NCBI GenBank assembly: GCA_036940085.1
Contig: JALLBK010000307.1
Location: 1-19,973 of the forward strand
DNA: 19,973 nucleotides
Reading direction: 5' to 3'
Origin: Discostella pseudostelligera
Taxonomy: Eukaryota > Bacillariophyta > Thalassiosirophyceae > Thalassiosirales > Thalassiosiraceae
Made by a program: the position numbers and the translations under genes. Shown here piece by piece: positions 1-8,296 of this stretch (its first letter is position 1; each line of letters starts with the position of its first letter). The notes under the pieces are model-generated. The model worked only from the letters and a program-made list of their open reading frames with translations, had not been told where the DNA came from and ran no database searches.

Positions 1-1
1 G

Positions 2-907
2 GTACGCAAATCAGGTTTGGGTACTCAAAAGTTTTGCCTTCGCACATGGCCTAAAGATTGTTTGAAGGAGAGAGATGAGAAGCGTATGGTTGTGTATGTA
101 GATGCACGCAAAGGACAAGTCTGTTCTGAGAAGGAATGTACTCAATGCAGGCACACACATTCTGTTGAATACTTCCACAGAAACAGAAGGACAATAACTG
201 GATTGTCTCCTCGATGTCTTATATGCACGTTTATTCCTACTATGATTGAACATGCAAAACAACGGAATAAACTCAGAGTTAAGAAGGGACGGAAGATGCC
301 AAAGGTCACTGTGACCGCAGAATTCATAATACCTACAACATGTGCTCTTTCTGGTGTAGAGCTCGTTTTCTGCTCTGGACATGTCAATCTAGCATCGCTA
401 GATCGTATCAACGACAGTGGAGGTTACACTAATGGGGATGTATGCCTTGTGGACATACGCTTCAACACACGTGCGAAGTGGACCTCTGATAAGTATCAAG
501 CTGCTCTTGGATCTGGTTGGAAGCACTTCGTTGAAACTTGTGGAAAGTCTATGCCATCGCCAGAGACACAGATCAGTGGATTGACCCTGAAGCAGAAAAT
601 GCGTTGCTTAAGTACTGCAGGTAATGAATTCAGATCCATCAAATTGATTAGGGATCTGTGGGAGCATCATCGTGGATGTTGCTACTATAGCAACATTCCG
701 ATGAGTTGGGGACACATTGATGAAGATGCCTGGACTGTGTCTGTGGAGAGGTTGAATCAGGGCTCATATACCCCTGACAACACAGTACTCATATGTGCCG
801 AGTTCAACTCGACTGAGTACAGGACGGACAGGTTTGAACATTTATTTGATGGTAAACCGCAAGGATGGAATCGTGATGTCGTAAATTGGTATCGCACACG
901 TGAATAA
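2..907 (+). CDS. Zinc-finger protein with two HNH-like modules, 5' partial
   Basis: The frame is open from base 2, so the gene probably starts left of the window. The first in-frame ATG is at 86; a TTG at 17 is not a credible eukaryotic start. Residue numbers count from that TTG codon. A zinc-ribbon-like region has C41-x2-C44 and C67-x2-C70 around a YFHRN..GLSPRC segment, as in recombination endonuclease VII-like proteins. Two related modules follow. One runs 109-155 (C109, SGVEL, then SLDRIN, GGYTNGDV, FN). The other runs 222-268 (C222, SNIPM, then SVERLN, GSYTPDN, FN). This C-x2-SG-x-P/E ... (S)xDRI ... GYTxxNV ... N pattern is the HNH-like form common in giant-virus and algal proteins. A nuclease role is inferred. 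The classical HNH histidines are not obvious, so activity is uncertain. The gene converges on the next one across about 266 bp. Confidence 0.6.
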   Translation, partial: VRKSGLGTQKFCLRTWPKDCLKERDEKRMVVYVDARKGQVCSEKECTQCRHTHSVEYFHRNRRTITGLSPRCLICTFIPTMIEHAKQRNKLRVKKGRKMPKVTVTAEFIIPTTCALSGVELVFCSGHVNLASLDRINDSGGYTNGDVCLVDIRFNTRAKWTSDKYQAALGSGWKHFVETCGKSMPSPETQISGLTLKQKMRCLSTAGNEFRSIKLIRDLWEHHRGCCYYSNIPMSWGHIDEDAWTVSVERLNQGSYTPDNTVLICAEFNSTEYRTDRFEHLFDGKPQGWNRDVVNWYRTRE

Positions 908-1173
908 TATTCGTCCCTGTTCAGAGCTCTTCTCGAGAAAAAGTGGAATTGATGTCAAAACAGGGGTGTGGAGTGTTAGAATGTTGCCTTATATTATTGC
1001 AAGGACGTTTAGATGACAGGCCCTGCATAGACGTATTAGTAAACCCATAATCCTCTAACTCTCACACATTCAGAAATGCAAGTTCATTGCAGAACCCTCC
1101 TCCTCCAAAAAACTTTCAGGCGATGCATTCTCACTCTCGCTTGTTGCATCGAAGGAAGATCTTCCATCACGCG
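908..1173. other. Convergent 3' intergenic region
   Basis: This 266 bp lies between two genes that run toward each other, so it must contain both 3' UTRs and polyadenylation sites. I see no ORF, RNA gene or clear repeat. A short CCTGTT / AACAGG inverted pair near 917-966 is too far apart to be a convincing hairpin. Confidence 0.5.
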
Positions 1174-3618
1174 TTATGTTGTATTTGAAAGCAATTTCGC
1201 CAATGCATTCCTCCCAGCGTCTTCCGTCACTACCGACATTTCCTCGTCGCTTGACTTTCCCGTAGCAGCACTAGCATGTAATGATTCCTCGTCATCATCA
1301 TCTCTCGCGCATGAGCCATCATCGGGTCCTTCTTTAGGATTTGGATTCGGTTGTTTTGCTAGTAACGATTGCACACCTGGCTGTGGATTCTTTTTGCGTG
1401 GCATTTGCTTGCCTTTCTTCGTTGACGATTTCTTCGCTGCCTTCTTCGGTGGTGATTTTCGAGTGTTCCTTCGCGCTCGATTCTTGGTGGTTTTTGTCTG
1501 TTGCTGCTTGGGTTGTCCAGAGAGCAAGAGACTAAGCGCTCTCATACCCATCCCGCTGGCAACCGAAACTGCGTCGTCGATCTGGACTGATGCAGAATTA
1601 GCAGGTTGAAACTCCGATTGGTCGTTGTCACTTGGCATGGACTCGTCATCGAAGTTATCAGAGTTGTCATCGCCTCCAGCCATGGATAGTAGCGCCCGCA
1701 ATGCATTCTTCCCTGCACCCGTGGCTATCGAATATTCACCATCTTGCAAACATGCATTGAATGGTGTTTCGACTTGTTCTGCAGAAGATAGCAACGACAG
1801 CAATGCATTCTTCCCTGCCCCTGTTGCAATTGAAACTTCATCTGCGTCGAATTCCTCCTGCTGTAGTTCCAAGAAGTCATCGTGCTCCCTTGGACGACTT
1901 TTACTTATATGATCGACGGTGATCGAGGTTTGGGCATCCGTTGCGGTAGTAGAATACAAGTCATCGAAAATTGCACCATCTGGGGGAACGTTGGTGTCAA
2001 GTGAACTACTGGTATTGTGTCTCGAACGAACTCTGATCTCTTTGACCACAGCTTCTCTAATCTGTTTCGCCTCATCCTTGAAATCAGCAAACGATTCCAG
2101 AAGGAGTGAACGTAGTGCAACTGAGAAAGTGTCTGGAAATGACAAAAGGGGTATATCTGGAGATTGTGTCGCAATTTCATGACGGGGGAGATCTGATTCG
2201 CCTCTGCTGGAAGTAGTGGGATTTGAATCTGCCTTGCCACTTAATTTGTGCAACAAATCTGAATATTTGGATGGATCCAACAAATTATTCAATGTATTCC
2301 CAACAAGCTCTCTCTGCTTCGGTTGCAACTCACTACCAGTTAGTCGAGACTTTTGCAGGTGTGATGAGACTGATGTAAGATTTGAACAATGCTGTTCCAC
2401 TAGCTTTTGCAATTCCAATGAACCGGTCGTGTTATCCTCATCCTCGGTTCCCAATTTATTCAATTCAGATGCAGTCATTCCAAAAGTAGCCGTAGTCGTC
2501 ACATTTGTAATATCTTTTCTTGATCTTTTCGGCTTCTTCTTTGATGAACTGGCAAAGTATGCTCTATAGAAAGTGGGAGATCCTGCCAATCCTTCTAAGC
2601 TATGCGGTCCATGATACTCACAATATTCGAAGAATGCATTCGTACCTAGCATCTTGTCAATAATGTAGGCGGCATCGCGTGCTATTCCACAATGACATCG
2701 CCATGACTCAGTACTATTGTTGCATGTGCTATTCCTTTCTGCTTCAGAATTAGTTATCGCATCCAATCCGCATTGTCCTACATGAGCAAGACATAACTCT
2801 CGCAATCGCAGGAGCAGTAGATAGTTCCATCGATCAATTCGCACTGGAGAACGGAATTTTCTTCGATATAATTTATCTTCGTCGCTATTGATGCCAATCG
2901 GTAGCAAAGACCAAGCTTCCTTCAACAATTGTTCGTCGATGTTGTGATGATGATTTACCGATTTGGTTCGTTGAACAAGAACATTATTTGATCGGGGTGG
3001 TGGTGCCTCGGGTAGGACATTCGTTTGATGGAGGGTGTAGAGAATGAATACTGCGAATATGGCATTGAAAGCACAATTGGATTGGGAGGTATCCACGACG
3101 TTCCAACGTAATGGTTCTTCAGAATCAGTTTCATATTTGAACGATTCTTCCAATAAATAGAAGCAACTTGAATAGAGTAATTGGACATACTCTCCCCTAT
3201 CGACACGAGGGGGTATTGTGCGAGTATGGATAGCACCGAAGCGAGCATTACGAAAACATTCTTTGAAGCGAGCGAATGATGATCCTAGTGTGGAATGATT
3301 GTGTGCTTTGCTCGGATTGTTTTGGTTGGTCGAAACTCTTTTGTGGATGCAACCCTGCTGACTCGAAGCAGATGCCGTCGTCGCCTTTGCACTATTCTCG
3401 TTAGAACAATACCGATACCGCAGTTCTATCAAATCCAATAATATCGCACGTTGCAAATTCCCACCAACGGTGTGCGGATCGGTAGGGTCCCCACCAAGTT
3501 GGGATGTCGCGTCAAATAGCAATGGTGCATCATTATTGTCGCTGGGAGGAGATCGACGTCTGGGTTCTTTTGGCTTCAATGTGCCCCATGCAGGTTTTCG
3601 TACTCTGTAAGGGAACAT
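1174..3618 (-). CDS. SNAPC1: SNAPC1 (SNAP43)-like subunit of the snRNA-activating complex
   Basis: Single-exon, 814 aa. Residues about 112-360 resemble the SNAPC1 domain: a FARFKECFRNARFGAIHTRT start, AIFAVFILYTLHQT (186-199), FRSPVRIDRWNYLL (255-268), and ARDAAYIIDKMLGTNAFF (313-330). These match the order of the human SNAP43 blocks (GTIFCGR, ALYLLYGLYNTQ, KIRV..W, DAAYIFRKL..AF). SNAP43 is part of the nuclear complex that binds the proximal sequence element of snRNA promoters for RNA polymerases II and III. The remaining 450 residues are low-complexity. They contain a lysine/arginine-rich tract (about 715-750), likely a nuclear localisation or DNA-contact segment, and four copies of a 17-residue motif (consensus S-[IV]-[AV]-T-G-x-G-K-N-A-L-x-x-L-L-S). 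The protein is about twice the usual length. The family call is by pattern recognition and the C-terminus is unexplained. The shared upstream region has E2F-like boxes. Confidence 0.62.
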   Translation of the reverse strand: MFPYRVRKPAWGTLKPKEPRRRSPPSDNNDAPLLFDATSQLGGDPTDPHTVGGNLQRAILLDLIELRYRYCSNENSAKATTASASSQQGCIHKRVSTNQNNPSKAHNHSTLGSSFARFKECFRNARFGAIHTRTIPPRVDRGEYVQLLYSSCFYLLEESFKYETDSEEPLRWNVVDTSQSNCAFNAIFAVFILYTLHQTNVLPEAPPPRSNNVLVQRTKSVNHHHNIDEQLLKEAWSLLPIGINSDEDKLYRRKFRSPVRIDRWNYLLLLRLRELCLAHVGQCGLDAITNSEAERNSTCNNSTESWRCHCGIARDAAYIIDKMLGTNAFFEYCEYHGPHSLEGLAGSPTFYRAYFASSSKKKPKRSRKDITNVTTTATFGMTASELNKLGTEDEDNTTGSLELQKLVEQHCSNLTSVSSHLQKSRLTGSELQPKQRELVGNTLNNLLDPSKYSDLLHKLSGKADSNPTTSSRGESDLPRHEIATQSPDIPLLSFPDTFSVALRSLLLESFADFKDEAKQIREAVVKEIRVRSRHNTSSSLDTNVPPDGAIFDDLYSTTATDAQTSITVDHISKSRPREHDDFLELQQEEFDADEVSIATGAGKNALLSLLSSAEQVETPFNACLQDGEYSIATGAGKNALRALLSMAGGDDNSDNFDDESMPSDNDQSEFQPANSASVQIDDAVSVASGMGMRALSLLLSGQPKQQQTKTTKNRARRNTRKSPPKKAAKKSSTKKGKQMPRKKNPQPGVQSLLAKQPNPNPKEGPDDGSCARDDDDEESLHASAATGKSSDEEMSVVTEDAGRNALAKLLSNTT
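1186..1836 (-). repeat. Four-copy 17-residue motif encoded in the SNAPC1-like tail
   Basis: In coding order the copies lie at 1786-1836, 1684-1734, 1519-1569 and 1186-1239. All fit [VYM]-S-[IV]-[AV]-[TS]-x-x-G-[KMR]-x-A-L-x-x-L-L-S; the last carries one extra residue. Copies 1 and 2 share an 18-base identical stretch (1801-1818 and 1699-1716), offset 102 bp, so that pair is a recent duplication. Copies 3 and 4 are diverged at DNA level but conserved in protein. Confidence 0.85.
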
Positions 3619-4142
3619 CGCAGCCCGTCCATTCGATCAATGGGAGAGGTTGCCTGAGAGATCCTGTCGGTGTGTGAGAGTATCTGGAGGGTATCGAATA
3701 CTAAGTGTACCATTGCCGGCAATGTTCATGGTGCATCCGCTGATGTCTCGTGTGGTGGTGCGTGGCGGCGGGAAGCGGGATGGCGGGAAGACATCTTCTC
3801 ATGGCGGGAAGACATCATTATGGCGGGCGAGCTCGCTGGCCAAAGTCTCCCGCCAAAACTTCTCCGCCGGCGCTTCCTCTGAGTTTCCCGTTCAGGGATC
3901 GTTCAAGAAGTAGTACTAATTCCTTTATGTAGAAGCTTCCATGTGGATGCAATCTTTCCGATGAAATTCATGTGTGGAAAGCGCTCTTTCTTCTGTGCAC
4001 CAAACCGAAGCCAACCAGCAGCGGCCAGCGGCCAGCGCCGGCCGCCAACATTCAGCCGCAGCCGCAGCCGCAGTTGCACCGACGCCGACGGCCATGGCGG
4101 CCAGCAGCACCAGTAGGGCCACAAATAAATAGTACGAAGAGA
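3619..4142. promoter_or_regulatory. Bidirectional promoter region between SNAPC1-like and trypsin-like genes
   Basis: This 524 bp region separates divergent start codons. It contains a cluster of GGCGGG boxes (annotated separately). From about 4015 to 4100 it is very GC-rich, with imperfect GCGGCCA and CAGCCG tandem units that would form the protease 5' leader. No in-frame ATG precedes 4143, and the protease frame has a stop at 3930. No further gene is supported. Confidence 0.6.
3767..3858. promoter_or_regulatory. Cluster of five E2F/DP-like GGCGGG boxes
   Basis: GGCGGGAAG occurs at 3767-3775, 3782-3790 and 3803-3811, a variant GGCGGGCGA at 3822-3830, and an inverted TTTTGGCGGGAG at 3847-3858. 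Boxes two and three sit in a repeated unit ATGGCGGGAAGACATC with a 21 bp period (3780-3795 and 3801-3816). The sequence matches the E2F/DP consensus TTTSSCGC/GGCGGGAA. Binding is inferred. The cluster lies about 150-240 bp upstream of the SNAPC1-like ATG. Confidence 0.55.
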
Positions 4143-6260
4143 ATGCCAACCTGTACGAAGAATTTGCTATGGCATCTGACCGCGAGTGGGCTAGTGGCTG
4201 TGGCAGCTACCACAGGCAACAGTGATGGTGCGGTGGCTATGCATGTTTCTGTAGGTGTAGATAATCCAGCGTCATTGTCGCATCGACGACGCACCATCCA
4301 AGATGCAGCTGGCCAACGCACCCGTCATCATCGACGGTCACAACCACGACGGTCACGACGACAACGAGTACAATCGGGTAATGAGCTGTCTCATCCTCCT
4401 GCTCGACGACGGCAGCTAGATCTTGATTTGAAAATACTAGCTGACTTAGACAATGAATCGTCGGCATCCACTGTCTATCATTCAACATCTCAACTACTAC
4501 CCCTCCCTGCGGACATGCTGTCACACCTCCCACATAGACTACTGGACGAAAGTAATAGTCATACCAATGAAGTTGATGGTGATGATGCCACCGCTCTATC
4601 CATTCAACCTCGAATCATCAACGGTCTGCCCACCGCACCCAATCGCTACCCCTACCTCTCCTCCCTCATTCAGAATTTCGACATGAAACACATGTGCGGG
4701 GGAACGTTAATCGCACCCGACATAATATTAACTGCCGGACATTGCAGTGGGGCTTTTGATACCATCCAGGTTGGTCGATATGATAGAGTCAATCAACAAG
4801 TCGGGACATTTGACCATTTACTTGTAGAAAAACACATGGTTCATCCGGGGTTTAGCAATGTCATCATGAATGATTTTGCATTGGCCAAATTATATGGTAC
4901 ATCGACTGTCGAACCTGTCCGTATTAATAATCGACGGAATCTCCCATCGGTGGGGGAACAATTGTCTGTCATGGGATGGGGGGTAACCGTCGAGGGGATG
5001 ACCGAAACATCCTCGGATGTACTGCGCAGTATTAATGTCAGTGCACTTAGTAATGATGCATGCAACAATTCCACGGGCATGTATCAGGGCAAATTTGTTA
5101 GTTTGGCCGGATACATTGTCGAGAATATGTTGTGTGCGTGGAATACCAATCAGGATGCTTGTCAGGGTGATTCGGGAGGGCCATTGATCTACACGGACGA
5201 TGAGAGAGACGAGGATATTCAGGTGGGCATTGTGAGTTGGGGGCTGGGATGCGCCAGTTCCTTCCCGGGGGTGTATTCTCGAATTTCCTCCGAGTATAGT
5301 TGGATCCGTGAGACTGTATGTGCCAATTCGGTTAGTCCACCAAGTTACTTCGTCTGTGATGGCGGTGTGGTCTCGACGAGTGGGTGGGCGATGGCTACGT
5401 CCGAGGTTACCATTGCGATTGAATTGGATGGTGCACCCGAAGATACGAGCTTTGTGTTAGAGGAGGATCCAGAGTCGGTAATTGCCATGGGGAGGACGGC
5501 ACTGATTGACGGTCTGTCGCATGTACCCTTTGATACTTTCAATGCTACGTTATCGACGGTGAACCGCGTGATGTTCGTGGCACCAAACAAACTGTATCGT
5601 TTGACAGTGTTAGATCGAGGATTTAATGGAATACAACCAAAATCGGGTATGGATCGACAATCTCGATTTCGAATGTGTCATGGCAATGTTAGTGGCGACG
5701 AATGCATCAACGCCGCAACTGACTCGGATGTAGTAATTTGTAATGGTGCTGGTGATTTCGACGTCTCGAGGTCAATCTACTGCTTTGTGGAGCAGGTGGG
5801 AACACTATCGCCCTCTACGAGTCCAACAATAGTGCAGAAGCCACCAACGTATGCTCCATTGGTGCTACCTATCATGGATGATGATCGGTTACCCACCATG
5901 TCTCCGTCTCTCGTACCAACGCCTGAGCCAAGTGCCCAGATAACAATGGAACCCTCGATCGTTAATGGTACAGCTGCTCCGACAAAGGTTGTTCCTACGT
6001 CATTTTTATTGGGTACTTCGCTGCAAGCCTTTTCCAACCCCGGCGAAACGGGTGAAGGTGTGTCAAACGACATTGTTGTTGAAGTTAATCAGACAAATGC
6101 GGAGGTAAATAACACTGGCGTCGGGGTCAAGGAAACTGGTGCCAATCAGCCTGTCAATACGAGCTTGGGAAAGACAGATTCATCTTCTTCGTCAGGAAGA
6201 GCGTTTGTTGTTGCATCAATGGTGGCCATCGCTATTTCAACTGTCGTTTTCGCCATATGA
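4143..6260 (+). CDS. Secreted trypsin-like serine protease with C-terminal anchor
   Basis: 705 aa. The ATG at 4143 gives a plausible signal peptide (residues 1-32, hydrophobic LTASGLVAVAATTG); the frame has no upstream ATG before a stop at 3930. A very basic propeptide (47-76) leads to the activation site R157|IING. The S1 chymotrypsin-fold domain (158-about 393) keeps the triad H200 (TAGHC), D244 (NDFALAKL) and S344 (GDSGGP). D338 is at the specificity site, so cleavage after Lys/Arg is expected. Residues about 419-515 resemble the beta-rich domain that often follows such proteases in diatoms (IELDGAPEDTSFVLEE ... YRLTVLDRGFNGI), though its usual DGICC motif is lost. A Pro/Ser/Thr-rich linker (552-620) leads to a hydrophobic tail ending exactly at the C-terminus after a serine run, as in a GPI-anchor signal or a tail anchor. 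Substrate unknown. It converges on the antiporter gene across 163 bp. Confidence 0.88.
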   Translation: MPTCTKNLLWHLTASGLVAVAATTGNSDGAVAMHVSVGVDNPASLSHRRRTIQDAAGQRTRHHRRSQPRRSRRQRVQSGNELSHPPARRRQLDLDLKILADLDNESSASTVYHSTSQLLPLPADMLSHLPHRLLDESNSHTNEVDGDDATALSIQPRIINGLPTAPNRYPYLSSLIQNFDMKHMCGGTLIAPDIILTAGHCSGAFDTIQVGRYDRVNQQVGTFDHLLVEKHMVHPGFSNVIMNDFALAKLYGTSTVEPVRINNRRNLPSVGEQLSVMGWGVTVEGMTETSSDVLRSINVSALSNDACNNSTGMYQGKFVSLAGYIVENMLCAWNTNQDACQGDSGGPLIYTDDERDEDIQVGIVSWGLGCASSFPGVYSRISSEYSWIRETVCANSVSPPSYFVCDGGVVSTSGWAMATSEVTIAIELDGAPEDTSFVLEEDPESVIAMGRTALIDGLSHVPFDTFNATLSTVNRVMFVAPNKLYRLTVLDRGFNGIQPKSGMDRQSRFRMCHGNVSGDECINAATDSDVVICNGAGDFDVSRSIYCFVEQVGTLSPSTSPTIVQKPPTYAPLVLPIMDDDRLPTMSPSLVPTPEPSAQITMEPSIVNGTAAPTKVVPTSFLLGTSLQAFSNPGETGEGVSNDIVVEVNQTNAEVNNTGVGVKETGANQPVNTSLGKTDSSSSSGRAFVVASMVAIAISTVVFAI

Positions 6261-6423
6261 TGCGATTTTATTTGTGCGATGGAAAGGACGCCGTAGTGGG
6301 TAATGATTGAGAGAAGGTCAAAAATGATAACAATAACAGTTACTTCTCTTATCCTCGGCATCAATAATTTGACCCATGTGACTTGCAAATCGATTGGATG
6401 TATGTTTTGCGTCATCACAAATT

Positions 6424-7917
6424 TCAATCAAACTTATCCTTCTCCAAAGAAGTGGCAATTCTTGCCCCCAGTTCCTCGGCGAGTGGTGTAAGTGCCATGG
6501 TTAAACTGACAGCAGTCAACATGAGCTTCGTCGTAGCTTCGTCCAAAATACCATGCGATCGCGCCATTCGGAACGCAACGAAGGAAAATTCAGAAACCTC
6601 ACTTAATAGGAAACCGGCCCGTAGAGACTCCGCTAGAGTCAGCCCAAATACTCGACACAAAGCAGTGATAATTGCTCCCTTTCCGGCCATTATGGCAAGT
6701 ACAATCGATGCGACCAAACCGAACTGAGATGTGACGAGTCCTAGATCGATTTCGAACCCAACGCTGAAGAAGAAGAGCCCAACTAGAACTCCACGAAAGG
6801 GTGATATTTCAGCTTCTATCTTCTCCTTGTGCTTCGATGATGCAAGTATCATCCCCGACACGAAGGAACCTAGTGTATTGCTTAAACCTAATCCTTCCGT
6901 AAAAAACGACATTCCGAGCACTATTGCTAAAATCAAGCCCACGAAAGCCTCCTGGTTATGCGCCGACACAACCCAATCGAACAATGGATCGAATACAAAC
7001 TTTCCACACACTCCCAGGGTAGATAGTGCCATGGCAAAAGCTACTCCTGCCGATGCAAACGCCTTTCCCAAAGCATCTCCTCCCCCCGCAAGTAATGGTG
7101 TGACAACCAATAATGGCACGACGGCCAAATCCTGTAATATGAGCACTCCCAACGAGGACTTGCCATGACGTGTTTCCAACTGTTGTTTATCCTTGAGCAG
7201 TTGCAAAACAAACGCCGAGCTTGACAATGCAAGTCCACCACCAAGCACTACCATAGCCGCCGATGAAAGGCCACAAAGTTTGGCAATACCCGCCACAGTG
7301 CTGGCGGTCAATATAACCTGAGCTAAACCCAACCCAAACACATCCTTCTTCATACTCATCAGTGTGTCGAAATTGATGTGCAGTCCCATCTCGAATAGAA
7401 AGAAAACAATTCCTAAATCAGCCAACATTTCCGTGCGATGAACGTCGGCGATGAGTCCACCCTTGATGCCATTGGGACCGAGTGCCATGCCCGCGGCGAG
7501 GAAGCCAAGAATGTTCGAAATGCCCAAACGTTTGCAAATTGGTGCGACGACTGCGGTTGTGGCAAGTAGTGAAAGTGTGTCGGATTTCGCGCCTTCCATA
7601 TAACTCGATAGTCCAGATAGGAGAGCAGCTACCATGTTAGAAGAGGAGGGTATGGAGGTGACAGTCGCCCCGTCTATGTGGCCGCCGCGGGGTATGCCGC
7701 AGACGGATGTGACGGTGCCAGTGGCAGAGGCCGCGGCGGAATGATTGCTCCCATCGTCATTACAAGAAATGGTCGTCGGTGGTGATGGTCGAGCAAACAA
7801 TACTGATGAACGTGGATAGAACGGGGTATAGCTATGAGATCGTGCGTCGCTGCCTGTTGAGAAGATGGCAGCGCTGGCGGCGGCAATCAATACGGTGGAT
7901 TTCATCTTCCTGTTCAT
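6424..7917 (-). CDS. CPA2-family (KefB/KEA-type) cation/proton antiporter, membrane domain only
   Basis: 497 aa. An N-terminal signal-like stretch (5-25) and a Ser/Thr-rich low-acid leader to about residue 95 suggest a secretory or plastid presequence; no clear ASA|F site is visible, so plastid location is inferred. Residues 112-485 form the Na+/H+ exchanger fold of about 11-12 helices. Hallmarks are LGFLAAGMALGPNG (137-150), ADLGIVFFLFEMGLHI (166-181), GGGLALSSSAFVLQLL, LILQDLAVVPLLVV (259-272), FFFSVGFEIDL and SEVSEFSFVAF. The Q262-D263 pair in helix 5 is typical of K+/H+ antiporters of the KefC/KEA group. The regulatory TrkA-N/RCK domain found in KefC and KEA proteins is missing, and there is no room for it before the converging protease gene. 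A second in-frame ATG at codon 5 is also possible. Its promoter holds an array of CACGTG boxes. Confidence 0.85.
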   Translation of the reverse strand: MNRKMKSTVLIAAASAAIFSTGSDARSHSYTPFYPRSSVLFARPSPPTTISCNDDGSNHSAAASATGTVTSVCGIPRGGHIDGATVTSIPSSSNMVAALLSGLSSYMEGAKSDTLSLLATTAVVAPICKRLGISNILGFLAAGMALGPNGIKGGLIADVHRTEMLADLGIVFFLFEMGLHINFDTLMSMKKDVFGLGLAQVILTASTVAGIAKLCGLSSAAMVVLGGGLALSSSAFVLQLLKDKQQLETRHGKSSLGVLILQDLAVVPLLVVTPLLAGGGDALGKAFASAGVAFAMALSTLGVCGKFVFDPLFDWVVSAHNQEAFVGLILAIVLGMSFFTEGLGLSNTLGSFVSGMILASSKHKEKIEAEISPFRGVLVGLFFFSVGFEIDLGLVTSQFGLVASIVLAIMAGKGAIITALCRVFGLTLAESLRAGFLLSEVSEFSFVAFRMARSHGILDEATTKLMLTAVSLTMALTPLAEELGARIATSLEKDKFD

Positions 7918-8296
7918 GGTGATGCACTGTTATTTGGGTGTGAGGTTCGCGAGAAGCGGCGCTCGAACTCGAGTGACGTGTTAATTGTTTGGAGTTGAGC
8001 TTGACATAATTTTTCGCTGGATTCTGGCAGGAAGAATCATTCCACGTGGCAGGAGAGTCGATATGATATTCCACGTGGCAGAGTGAGTCAACAAGATATT
8101 CCACGTGGCAGGGGCAGGGTGAGATCAGAGATATCAGTGCCACGTACAGCCACCACCGTTCCAACCGGCGGCTGCGTGGTTCATCAGAGTCTACATCATA
8201 AACAACAGAGTACTCCTATGAATAAAGAGGCGTTATTATTATTGTCAAGTGCTACCATTTCCATCGGTCAACAGTCTATTGCTACAAAACATCAGC
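7918..8296. promoter_or_regulatory. Promoter of the antiporter gene and 3' end of the Tic20-like gene
   Basis: These 379 bp separate two minus-strand genes. They contain a TGACGTG at 7974-7980, the triple CACGTG array at 8039-8111, a half-site GCCACGTAC at 8139-8147, and an abbreviated box ATTCTGGCAG at 8021-8030. Short ORFs here look like chance. Confidence 0.65.
8039..8111. promoter_or_regulatory. Triple G-box array (ATTCCACGTGGCAG)
   Basis: Three perfect copies of the 14-mer lie at 8039-8052, 8068-8081 and 8098-8111, spaced 29 and 30 bp. Copies two and three also share the preceding GAT. The core CCACGTGG is a palindromic G-box, the known target of bZIP and bHLH factors in plants and algae. 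The array is 122-194 bp upstream of the antiporter ATG. Which factor binds is inferred. Confidence 0.75.

Noticed and set aside
1076..1609. 177-codon plus-strand ORF
   Set aside because: It is the complement of the SNAPC1-like coding tail; its Ser/Phe-rich composition mirrors the acidic and Lys-rich codons of the real gene.
3972..4142. Upstream extension of the protease frame from a GTG at 3972
   Set aside because: No ATG exists in that frame after the stop at 3930, the sequence is GC-rich repeat, and the ATG at 4143 gives a signal peptide.
3925..4149. Minus-strand ORF with a convincing signal-peptide-like start (MAFSSYYLFVALLVLLAAMA)
   Set aside because: It lies antisense across the protease start and leader, and its alanine run is the complement of the GC-rich CAGCCG repeat. 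The rest has no protein-like pattern. A chance product is more likely, though a small secreted antisense protein cannot be excluded.
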